From Bacteroidota bacterium (lineage in GTDB: Bacteria > Bacteroidota > Ignavibacteria > SZUA-365), in assembly GCA_018224345.1 (NCBI GenBank), contig JAGTUW010000321.1:1-5747 (forward strand): a DNA stretch of 5,747 nucleotides. The letters run 5' to 3'. Below, piece after piece: positions 1 to 5,461 of this stretch (position 1 is the stretch's first letter; each line of letters starts with the position of its first letter). The notes under the pieces are model-generated. The model had not been told where the DNA came from and ran no database searches. It worked only from the letters and a program-made list of their open reading frames with translations. Made by a program: the position numbers and the translations under genes.

Positions 1-201
1 CTGTTGCGATAAGCCTCGGGAAGCTGCCTGCGGCACGCAAGCGCAGAGAGACTTCAGGAGAGCGGCGAGGGTTCCGTCCTGACGGACGGTCACCCTCCCG
101 CTCTGCTGCTGCGGCGCCCGGATGATGAGCGACGCCAGCTGTATCAGGATGTGTATCTCCAACGCCGGGGTGCTGCGATGGCGAAGTCGGGAGTGTGGCA
201 T
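1..201 (-). CDS. Possible 5' part of an unrecognised protein, open at left edge
   Basis: An ATG at 201-199 lies 7 bases past the stop of the YchF-like gene on the same strand. It opens a frame of 67 codons without a stop before the window ends. The start of the product reads MPHSRLRHRSTPALEIHILI, followed by a Gln-rich and then a Leu/Ala-rich stretch. I recognise no family, motif or signal peptide. In favour are the tight spacing to the upstream gene and the G/C-rich third codon positions. Against it are the weak ribosome binding site (AGCAGGG), the short length, and a strong hairpin at 59-104 inside the frame, which would suit an untranslated 3' end better. A competing plus-strand frame from 3 to 125 (about 40 codons then TGA) could equally be the tail of a convergent gene. 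Sequence left of the window would decide. Confidence 0.3.
   Translation of the reverse strand, partial: MPHSRLRHRSTPALEIHILIQLASLIIRAPQQQSGRVTVRQDGTLAALLKSLCACVPQAASRGLSQQ
59..104. repeat. Long imperfect hairpin (about 19 bp) past the YchF-like gene
   Basis: Three nested helices stack on one axis. AGAGCGG (59-65) pairs with CCGCTCT (98-104), GAGGGT (67-72) pairs with ACCCTC (92-97), and CCGTCC (74-79) pairs with GGACGG (84-89). The tetraloop is TGAC. The only interruptions are a bulged C66 and a small internal loop (T73 against T90-C91). It begins about 105 bases downstream of the YchF-like stop on the minus strand. No T-run follows on either strand, so it is not a canonical intrinsic terminator. 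It may be a transcript 3'-end structure or a dispersed palindromic element; the folding itself is read directly from the sequence. Confidence 0.6.
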
Positions 202-208
202 GGCCCTG

Positions 209-1291
209 CTAGCCATGACGGATGATAACCATATCACCATCTTTTACTATATAGTCCTTTCCTTCCAGGCGCCAATGTCCCGTCTCCTTGCAGGCCTGAA
301 TGGATCCGTGTTCGATGAAATCGTCATAGTGCACGACTTCGGCGCGGATGAAGCGATTCATCAGATCTGTGTGGATCGTCCCGGCAGCTTCGTGCGCGGT
401 GGTATCCTGCCGAATGGTCCAAGCGCGGCATTCGTCCTCACCGAAGGTGAGAAAGGAGATCAGTCCCAGCATATCATAGGCCGCACGGATGATGCGGGTC
501 AGCGCGGATTCCTCTATGCCATAGTCCTTCATGAATTCAGCGGCATCCTCATCCTCCATCTGCGCCAGTTCCATTTCGATCTTTCCGAAGAAGGCATCGA
601 CGGCGATGCCTGCATCACGAAACTGCTCCTGCAGTTCGCTGACAAGGCGATCGCGATCCCCCGCCGCGTCATCCTCGAGATTGAGTACGACCAGCTGCGG
701 TTTGAGTGTGAGGAACTGATATCCCTTGATGAGCAGTGCATCCCGTGAGTCGAGTGTGAGTGTTCGCAGGGGCTGTTCATTCTCCAGAGTTTTCTGAAAC
801 AGTTCGAGCAGACCGAGTTCGCGTTTGAGTTTCTCGTCCTGCATTTTCAGCACTTCCTTGCGCAGTTTACCGATACGGTTTTCTACCATGGCCAGATCGC
901 TGAGCAGGAATTCGGTTTCGAGAATTGCAATGTCACGCGCGGGATCCACGCTGCCCTCGGGATGCGGGTACAACGGATCATCGAAGGCCCGCACCACATG
1001 CATGATTGCGTCGTTGGTTTTGACACCGCCGAGAAAGGCACCGGTAAACTGCGTGGACGTATGATCACCCTTTTTCAGTCCCACGACATCGACGAATTCA
1101 ATCGAGGTGTACACGCGCTTCTTCGGATTGAAATACTCAGCGAGCTTGTCGACACGCGGGTCGGGAATCTTGACCGTCGCCATGTTCGTCTGCTGACGAG
1201 CCAGCGTGGCCTCGTCGAGATGCGTCCGCGTCATTGTTTGAAAGAGAGTGCTTTTTCCGCTGAAGGGGAGTCCGACCAGACCTATTTGCAT
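209..1291 (-). CDS. ychF: YchF/OLA1-type P-loop GTPase/ATPase with C-terminal TGS-like (DUF933) domain
   Basis: The 360-residue product is close to E. coli YchF in length. The P-loop is GLPFSGKST at residues 7-15, where classical YchF has GLPNVGKST. The G3-like motif is DVVGL at 68-72 (usually DIAGL), and the G4 position reads NLED at 204-207 where the family has NxxE. A charged helical segment at about 130-175 matches the coiled-coil insertion of YchF. Residues about 278-360 match the C-terminal TGS-like domain very well, including RAWTI, IHTD, FIRAEV, WRLEGKDYIVKDGD. YchF proteins are cytoplasmic, ribosome-associated nucleotidases, often ATP-preferring and linked to stress responses; the exact role is unclear. 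The ATG at 1291 is the only usual start codon between the body and an upstream in-frame stop, although it lacks a clear Shine-Dalgarno sequence. The motif changes suggest a divergent YchF-like branch, so orthology to E. coli ychF is less certain than family membership. Confidence 0.9.
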   Translation of the reverse strand: MQIGLVGLPFSGKSTLFQTMTRTHLDEATLARQQTNMATVKIPDPRVDKLAEYFNPKKRVYTSIEFVDVVGLKKGDHTSTQFTGAFLGGVKTNDAIMHVVRAFDDPLYPHPEGSVDPARDIAILETEFLLSDLAMVENRIGKLRKEVLKMQDEKLKRELGLLELFQKTLENEQPLRTLTLDSRDALLIKGYQFLTLKPQLVVLNLEDDAAGDRDRLVSELQEQFRDAGIAVDAFFGKIEMELAQMEDEDAAEFMKDYGIEESALTRIIRAAYDMLGLISFLTFGEDECRAWTIRQDTTAHEAAGTIHTDLMNRFIRAEVVHYDDFIEHGSIQACKETGHWRLEGKDYIVKDGDMVIIRHG

Positions 1292-1358
1292 TGTGATGTT
1301 CGTATGGATGTTGATGAATACAGGAACTGAAAAATAGCACTTTCACCGGGAAATACGG

Positions 1359-1395
1359 CACGCGGAGGCCTGTCACGGGACAAAACCTCCGCGTG
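1359..1395 (-). other. Nested inverted repeat in the leader of the YchF-like gene
   Basis: A perfect 10-bp inverted repeat, CACGCGGAGG (1359-1368) and CCTCCGCGTG (1386-1395), encloses a second 4-bp helix, TGTC (1371-1374) with GACA (1379-1382), around a tetraloop. It lies between citrate synthase and the YchF-like gene, about 70 bases before the latter's start. On the minus strand no T-run follows directly; the nearest is TTTTT about 25 bases further on. It could be an inefficient terminator or attenuator between the two genes, a processing site, or a protein-binding palindrome. Function is inference; the symmetry is plain. Confidence 0.5.
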
Positions 1396-1478
1396 TGAAC
1401 TTCTGTCGCTCCACTGAGCGGCGCAGCAGTGATGACGTGGCGGTGCGACGTGTATGTGTCTGTATTTCCGGCAGGGAT

Positions 1479-1506
1479 GCGGATGCATCGATGAGGATGC
1501 ACCCGC
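1479..1506 (-). terminator. Hairpin just after citrate synthase stop, terminator-like without T-run
   Basis: On the minus strand the arms GCGGGTGCAT and ATGCATCCGC pair over 10 bp, one pair being a G-U wobble, around an 8-base loop. The hairpin starts 11 bases past the citrate synthase stop codon, where a transcript 3'-end structure is expected. No U-tract follows, so it may instead protect the mRNA 3' end or act with a termination factor. The surrounding GGATGC repetition (1475-1500) contributes to the symmetry. Confidence 0.45.
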
Positions 1507-1516
1507 AATGTCTGCG

Positions 1517-2794
1517 TTACTTGTTGACCTGCGCCTTGATCCAGTCTGTCGGTACGGATTTCGGACGCGTAATCGGGAGCCCGTAAGCGCGTGCGACGAC
1601 GGCCTGTGATGTAATACCGAGCGCACGGCTGACCGAGAAGAGCACGGTGTAATAGTCAAACTCCGTCATTCCGTAGTGATACAGCAGCGCACCGGAGCCC
1701 GCATCCACATTGGGCCAGGGATCGGCGATTTTCTGTATCTGACGCAGGACGCCCGGGACGACATCGAATACCTTGGCGACAGTATCGAACACAGGGTCTC
1801 CCGCGCAGTATTGTTTACCGAACGCGAGGAAAGCGTCGAAACGCGGATCGGTGATACGCAGCACGGCATGTCCATACCCGGGAATCACCTTGCCGGAATT
1901 GAGCGTATCCCAGGAAAACTTCTCGAGTTCTTCCTTCGACGGCGATCCGCCAAATTTCTTATTGACTTCGATCACCCATTTCAGGCATTCCTGGTTGGCA
2001 AGACCGTGCAACGGACCGGCGAGACCATTGAGTCCTGCCGATAACGCATAATACAGATCCGAAAGTGCGCTGTTGACCGTCGCGGCGGAGAAGGCGCTGA
2101 CATTGCCACCCTCATGATCGCTGTGCAGTACGAGATACAGGCGCATGAGCTTGGTGAAATCGCCGTCCGGGTCACCGAGGCCGAGCATGTGCACATAATT
2201 CTCTGCCCAGTCGAGATCGGGGTTCACCGCGATGGGGTCACCTTTGCCGAAACGCTTGCGGTAAATCCATGCCGCGATCGTCGGAAGTTTGGCGACGATG
2301 GAAAGAGCATCCTCCAGCGTGGCCTCCCAGTACTGATCCTTTGTCATACCTTCGTTGTAGCGTCTGGCGAACACCGATTCCTTCTGCATGACGAGAATGG
2401 CGGTGTTGAACATGGCCATCGGGTGTGAATTCGCAGGCATGGCGCTGAGCACATCCCAGACATAGGCGGGAACCTGCATGTGCTTCTTGAATTGTGCCTG
2501 GAGATCGGCGAGTTCCTCGGGATTCGGTAATGTCCCTGCAAGCAGGAGATAGAAAATTTCTTCCGGAAGTTTGTCCGTCAGTTCCTTGAGCTCGATACCG
2601 CGGATGATGAGACCTTTTTCCGGCGGCACGACGGAAGTGTCACAAACCAGACCCTTCACGCCGCGCATACCGCCATAAACCTGCTTTACAGTGACCTGCG
2701 AAACCACGGTGTCTCCGTGTTCCTTGATCATCTGACGAATTTCGTCACGCTGGGGAGCATAAATCCCGGCAAGTGTTTCCTGGAGTATGGGCAT
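1517..2794 (-). CDS. gltA: Citrate synthase, mitochondrial/eukaryotic-like type
   Basis: The enzyme condenses acetyl-CoA and oxaloacetate to citrate, the entry step of the TCA cycle, in the cytoplasm. The 425-residue product aligns along its length with pig heart citrate synthase, with a constant offset of 11 in the core. The catalytic triad His274, His320 and Asp375 corresponds to His263 (in PLHGLANQE), His309 (in PGYGHAVLR) and Asp364 (in PNVDAGSG). Substrate-binding arginines correspond to Arg390 (SVSR) and Arg410 (ITRPKS). The HSDHEGGN signature is at 224-231. One neighbour of the active site differs: Gly366 replaces the His of PNVDAHSG. The frame stays open upstream to 2899, but the ATG at 2794 has a good ribosome binding site and matches the expected N-terminus. 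This mitochondrial-like type is found in some bacteria and differs from the NADH-inhibited hexameric E. coli GltA, so allosteric control by NADH is not expected (inference). Confidence 0.95.
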   Translation of the reverse strand: MPILQETLAGIYAPQRDEIRQMIKEHGDTVVSQVTVKQVYGGMRGVKGLVCDTSVVPPEKGLIIRGIELKELTDKLPEEIFYLLLAGTLPNPEELADLQAQFKKHMQVPAYVWDVLSAMPANSHPMAMFNTAILVMQKESVFARRYNEGMTKDQYWEATLEDALSIVAKLPTIAAWIYRKRFGKGDPIAVNPDLDWAENYVHMLGLGDPDGDFTKLMRLYLVLHSDHEGGNVSAFSAATVNSALSDLYYALSAGLNGLAGPLHGLANQECLKWVIEVNKKFGGSPSKEELEKFSWDTLNSGKVIPGYGHAVLRITDPRFDAFLAFGKQYCAGDPVFDTVAKVFDVVPGVLRQIQKIADPWPNVDAGSGALLYHYGMTEFDYYTVLFSVSRALGITSQAVVARAYGLPITRPKSVPTDWIKAQVNK

Positions 2795-2797
2795 ACG

Positions 2798-2805
2798 TCC
2801 TTCCT
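2798..2805 (-). promoter_or_regulatory. Ribosome binding site fixing the citrate synthase start
   Basis: On the minus strand AGGAAGGA lies 3 bases before the ATG at 2794, giving two overlapping purine-rich registers at 3 and 7 bases. It supports starting at 2794 rather than at the upstream end of the open frame (2899). Confidence 0.7.
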
Positions 2806-2996
2806 TGTTTTGAGGTGCGAAAATATGTGGATTAACGGTGGATCGACCAGAAGATAGGAATTCATGACGAGAAAAGAAAGAGCAACGGAGAGAAAACAAC
2901 CATTTTTTTTTTCGGATACACGATTTTTCGGAGCAAGTTGAGCAAAACGCTTTTATTGTGTCCCGACGTTTTCGTATATTGCCCGCAATCGAGAGT
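2806..2996. promoter_or_regulatory. AT-rich divergent intergenic region with a ten-T run
   Basis: This stretch separates the minus-strand citrate synthase from the plus-strand repair genes, so promoters for both must lie here or nearby. It is visibly more AT-rich than the flanking genes and contains an uninterrupted run of ten T (2903-2912; A10 on the minus strand) and a shorter T5 at 2924-2928. A-tracts like these often sit upstream of promoters as UP elements or curved DNA. For the plus strand, TATATT at 2975-2980 is a plausible -10 element, but no convincing -35 lies 16-18 bases upstream. For the minus strand I found no box pair I would defend. I see no gene in it. Confidence 0.5.
2975..2980 (+). 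promoter_or_regulatory. Candidate -10 box (TATATT) for the Nudix/MutY/Ogg2 run
   Basis: TATATT differs from TATAAT at one position and lies 90 bases before the Nudix start. The sequence where a -35 would sit is only TTTATT (2952-2957). A transcript starting about 7 bases downstream would carry a leader of roughly 80 bases. If the host is a Bacteroidota, whose sigma factor prefers TAnnTTTG, the overlapping TATATTGC is a partial match. Tentative. Confidence 0.25.
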
Positions 2997-3055
2997 GCTT
3001 GAAGGGAATGACCACTGACCCGGGCAGTGCTCCCGAGAATCCGCGCGTTTCAAGC
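2997..3055 (+). other. Foldable 5' leader of the Nudix gene
   Basis: Three nested complementary pairs occur between the candidate promoter and the ribosome binding site: GCTTGAA (2997-3003) with TTCAAGC (3049-3055), GGGA (3004-3007) with TCCC (3031-3034), and CACTG (3013-3017) with CAGTG (3025-3029). The first two left arms are contiguous. The fold ends just before the AGAGGTG ribosome binding site. Helices this short can occur by chance, so a regulatory role is only a possibility. Confidence 0.3.
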
Positions 3056-3070
3056 TTCAGAGGTGCAACC

Positions 3071-3469
3071 ATGTATGACGAACACGATGAACTGGTGCGA
3101 GTTGCTGCTGCCGTGATCAAGGACGGTGACAAATTCCTTATCTGCCAGCGAGGCATCAACCATCGCTATGGTTTGAAATGGGAATTTCCCGGTGGAAAGA
3201 CTCTTCCGGGAGAACCCCTTCGTGAATGCCTGGAGCGCGAGCTCTGGGAAGAACTCGATATCGAACCTGTTCGGCCGAAAGAACTCAAGACGATTCAGAC
3301 CTCGTACAGCGATGGCGGGAATTTCCTGATTACCTTCTTCCTGGTGACTGAATACACAGGTATCATCCGGAACAAAGTCTTTGAGAACATCAAATGGGTC
3401 TCCCTCAGCGAGATCACATCCTATGAAATTCTCGAAGGCTCTCTGCCGATTCTTCCCTATCTCTCATGA
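3071..3469 (+). CDS. mutT: MutT-like Nudix hydrolase (probable 8-oxo-dGTP diphosphatase)
   Basis: MutT-type enzymes hydrolyse 8-oxo-dGTP to the monophosphate so that it is not built into DNA. The 132-residue product has the size and layout of E. coli MutT: a first strand VAAAVI at 11-16, FLICQRG at 22-28, then LKWEFPGGK at 35-43 leading into the Nudix box at 42-64. The box reads G42-x5-E48-x7-R56-E57-L58-x-E60-E61-x-D63-I64, so all metal-binding glutamates are present and only the consensus Gly is replaced, by Asp63. The protein ends PILPYLS, comparable with the last helix of MutT. The ATG at 3071 is preceded by AGAGGTG at good spacing and begins where the family begins. Earlier in-frame starts (TTG 2999, ATG 3008) would add 24 or 21 residues with no family counterpart. 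Two other 8-oxoguanine repair genes lie downstream, which favours 8-oxo-dGTP over other Nudix substrates. Confidence 0.85.
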   Translation: MYDEHDELVRVAAAVIKDGDKFLICQRGINHRYGLKWEFPGGKTLPGEPLRECLERELWEELDIEPVRPKELKTIQTSYSDGGNFLITFFLVTEYTGIIRNKVFENIKWVSLSEITSYEILEGSLPILPYLS

Positions 3470-3667
3470 CCACCGGTCCGGAAAAGAATGCGCTCCCCCC
3501 TCCCCCTTCCACACATTGCAAGGCAGCGGGCATAACTCATACTGCAACCGGAATACGGATGTGTACCTCCCACACTGCCTTCCCCCCTGTCCGGCAACGA
3601 GCGTGCCGGGACGGTGCTCGCCTCAACATGCAATCAGGGGGAGGAGAAGTACTCCGGGGCAACAGAC
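3470..3667 (+). promoter_or_regulatory. 198-bp non-coding gap before mutY: C-tracts, hairpins, displaced ribosome binding site
   Basis: No convincing gene lies here. The stretch is rich in C-runs (for example CTCCCCCCTCCCCC at 3492-3505, and six C at 3582-3587). A hairpin at 3589-3612 pairs GTCCGGCA with TGCCGGGAC, with one bulged G. CCCCCTG (3583-3589) is also perfectly complementary to CAGGGGG (3635-3641), which overlaps the purine-rich GGGGGAGGAG (3637-3646); these two foldings share bases 3589 and may compete. GGAG (3643-3646) can also pair with CTCC (3652-3655). The region could hold a separate promoter or leader control for mutY; I cannot identify a promoter. Confidence 0.4.
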
Positions 3668-4660
3668 ATGCGTCATGCGGATAAGAGCAGAAGGCCTGAT
3701 GCCGGACAATCCGGAGATGTTCATGCAGCTTTGACGGCACAGGCATCGATACTCCATCGCCTGCTGCTCGGATGGTATCGAAGGAACGGCCGGCCATTAC
3801 CGTGGCGTCAGGACAACGATCCATATACAATCCTGGTAAGCGAGATCATGCTGCAGCAGACACAGGTCGCGCGCGTGACGGAACATCTCCCGCACTGGCT
3901 GCAACGCTTCCCTTCTATCGATACGCTCGCTGCGGCATCGAAACGGGAAGTGCTGCTCGCATGGTCAGGTATGGGCTACAACAGACGCGCACTGCATCTG
4001 CATGCGGCCGCCTCGCTCATCTGTTCCAGACACAATGGTATCATTCCGAACGATACAGACGCATTGCTGGCACTGCCGGGTATCGGCCGCTATACCGCGC
4101 ATGCCGTTGTCTGCTTCGCCTATGGAAAGCGGCTCCCGATGGTCGAGGTCAATATCCGCCGCGTGCTTTCCAGACTTGCCAGCGGTATGCAGCGTGAGAA
4201 TGCCGTGCTGCCGGAAACAGTGACATGGAAACTTGCGGCTTCACTGCTTCCTCCACGGGCATATTTCGCCTGGAACCAGGCCCTGATGGATCTCGGCGCC
4301 ATGATATGCACCGCAACGCGACCTGCCTGCTCCGCGTGTCCCTTCTCGCGTCTGTGTCCCTCCGCGCATCGCCTCCTCCCCACCCCGGACCGCAACACAC
4401 AGACGGTCAGGGAAACCCCGCGAAGACTGTACAGAGGACGTCTGATCGAATTCCTGCGGAAACAACCCGGACACTGTGCGACAGCAGCGGAACTCCACCG
4501 GCTGCTCTTCCCCGACTCGGGGCAGGAACAACGGATGCGGCTGTTCGATATTCTCGACTCGCTGCGCAAGGACGGCATGATCGATATCCATGAGCGCTCG
4601 CCCGGCATCAGCGCTTCAGGCACTGCACTCAACGAGCTGCGTGTCTGCCTCGCAGAATGA
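3668..4660 (+). CDS. mutY: MutY-family adenine DNA glycosylase with winged-helix-like C-terminus
   Basis: MutY removes adenine mispaired with 8-oxoguanine. From ATG 3668 the product has 330 residues. Residues about 26-230 are the HhH-GPD/iron-sulfur glycosylase core: LPWR at 44-47, SEIMLQQTQV at 58-67 with catalytic Glu59, the helix-hairpin-helix LPGIGRYTA at 136-144 (Tyr142 as in Geobacillus MutY), and a 4Fe-4S loop of Cys214, 221, 224 and 230 in the classic C-x6-C-x2-C-x5-C spacing. NQALMDLGAMIC at 203-214 is typical. The catalytic Asp of MutY (E. coli Asp138, in LDGNVKRVL) falls on Glu160 here (VEVNIRRVL). The usual MutT-like C-terminal domain is absent; instead residues about 252-310 look like a short winged helix (RRLYRGRLIEFL, then RLFDILDSLRKDGMI), resembling actinobacterial MutY forms as I recall them. 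The start is uncertain: only GGGG lies near ATG 3668, the strong GGAGGAG is 21 bases upstream, and an in-frame GTG exists at 3614. A related mismatch glycosylase is the alternative. Confidence 0.85.
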   Translation: MRHADKSRRPDAGQSGDVHAALTAQASILHRLLLGWYRRNGRPLPWRQDNDPYTILVSEIMLQQTQVARVTEHLPHWLQRFPSIDTLAAASKREVLLAWSGMGYNRRALHLHAAASLICSRHNGIIPNDTDALLALPGIGRYTAHAVVCFAYGKRLPMVEVNIRRVLSRLASGMQRENAVLPETVTWKLAASLLPPRAYFAWNQALMDLGAMICTATRPACSACPFSRLCPSAHRLLPTPDRNTQTVRETPRRLYRGRLIEFLRKQPGHCATAAELHRLLFPDSGQEQRMRLFDILDSLRKDGMIDIHERSPGISASGTALNELRVCLAE

Positions 4661-4723
4661 CCCGCGCAACAGCGCACCCGACTTGTATGCTACGGAAGCG
4701 GTATCACCCGGAGTTATTATTAC

Positions 4724-5371
4724 ATGCATGAGAAAGTAAACATCAGCAGGGAGCACCGTGAGGAGTTGCGCGGGACGTATGCGTCGCAAGCCGGCGCGTT
4801 GAAGCGCAAGCTCGATGAGTATCGGGCCGTCCCTCCCGAGCGCTATTTCTATGAATTATGCTATTGTCTGATGACACCGCAGTCCAGTGCGCTGCAATGC
4901 AACGAAGTGGCCCTGGAACTCGAACGCAGGCGCTTTCTCGACCGTCCTTTCGATCCGGCGCCGCTGCTGCGCTCGTGGAAAGGCGGATATGTGCGCTTTC
5001 ACAACACCAAGGCAAAACGTCTGCTGGAGGCACGCGACGCCTATCCTTCCATCGCAGCGATGCTGACCGAGGACATCGAAGACAGAAAGCTGAGAAATAT
5101 CTTTGCCGCCGATATCCGCGGGATCGGCATGAAGGAAGCCAGCCATTTTCTGCGGAATATCGGCAGAACCAGAGTGACTATCGTCGACCGGCATATTCTC
5201 CGGAATCTCGTGCGACTCGGAATACTTTCTGCATGGCCGAAGAGTATTTCGCAGCGACGCTATCTGGAAATTGAGGAGGCATTTGAGCATCTTGCAGATA
5301 TCCTCGGTATTCCGGTCGACGAACTCGACCTCCTGCTGTGGAGCAGGGAAACCGGATTCCTGCTGAAATGA
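4724..5371 (+). CDS. ogg: Ogg2-family 8-oxoguanine DNA glycosylase/AP lyase
   Basis: Ogg2 enzymes excise 8-oxoguanine from DNA and nick the abasic site by a Schiff-base lyase reaction. The 215-residue product has the compact size of Methanocaldococcus jannaschii and Thermotoga maritima Ogg2. The helix-hairpin-helix and catalytic region IRGIGMKEASHFLRN (131-145) matches the Thermotoga protein nearly residue for residue. Catalytic Lys137 and Asp155 (in TIVDRH) are 18 apart, the same spacing as Lys129/Asp147 in the M. jannaschii enzyme. Upstream, ELCYCLMTPQSSA (44-56) corresponds to the conserved LxFCxLT segment. The protein ends in lysine (Lys215), and the C-terminal lysine is a known determinant of 8-oxoG recognition in Ogg2. 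No iron-sulfur cysteines are present, as expected. ATG 4724 is preceded by GGAG (4710-4713) with an AT-rich 10-base spacer. The gene lies 63 bases after mutY and is probably co-transcribed with it. It would fill the place of MutM/Fpg, which is not in the window. Confidence 0.9.
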   Translation: MHEKVNISREHREELRGTYASQAGALKRKLDEYRAVPPERYFYELCYCLMTPQSSALQCNEVALELERRRFLDRPFDPAPLLRSWKGGYVRFHNTKAKRLLEARDAYPSIAAMLTEDIEDRKLRNIFAADIRGIGMKEASHFLRNIGRTRVTIVDRHILRNLVRLGILSAWPKSISQRRYLEIEEAFEHLADILGIPVDELDLLLWSRETGFLLK

Positions 5372-5461
5372 TAATATCGCCAAAGATCACGTATTGGAGA
5401 ACAGCGAAGCTGCAGCCAGCGACTGCCGTCGCCTTCCCGGACACTATCGACAGACAACTTC

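Noticed and set aside
122..748. Plus-strand open frame of 208 codons
   Set aside because: It lies mostly antisense to the well-supported YchF-like gene, and its product has no recognisable motif.
1475..1500. GGATGC direct repetitions, considered as a repeat array
   Set aside because: There are only three copies with irregular spacing; the inverted symmetry of the hairpin at 1479-1506 explains them better.
2795..2899. 35-residue N-terminal extension of citrate synthase
   Set aside because: The ATG at 2794 has a strong ribosome binding site and fits the family. The extension runs through the AT-rich promoter region and has no family counterpart.
2956..2980. TTGTGT plus TATATT as a sigma-70 promoter pair
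   Set aside because: The spacer is only 13 bases, too short for a normal pair. Only the -10 candidate was kept, at low confidence.
3466..3684. 72-codon frame starting in an ATGA overlap with the Nudix stop
   Set aside because: The overlap looks like translational coupling, but the product is low-complexity (Pro, Thr, His, Arg), has no motif, contains the C-runs of the gap and runs into the mutY start.
4120..4677. Minus-strand open frame of 185 codons
   Set aside because: It is antisense to mutY, whose catalytic motifs and Fe-S cysteines are unambiguous. Long antisense frames are common at this GC content.
4856..5383. Minus-strand open frame of 175 codons
   Set aside because: It is antisense to the Ogg2 gene and shows no domain.
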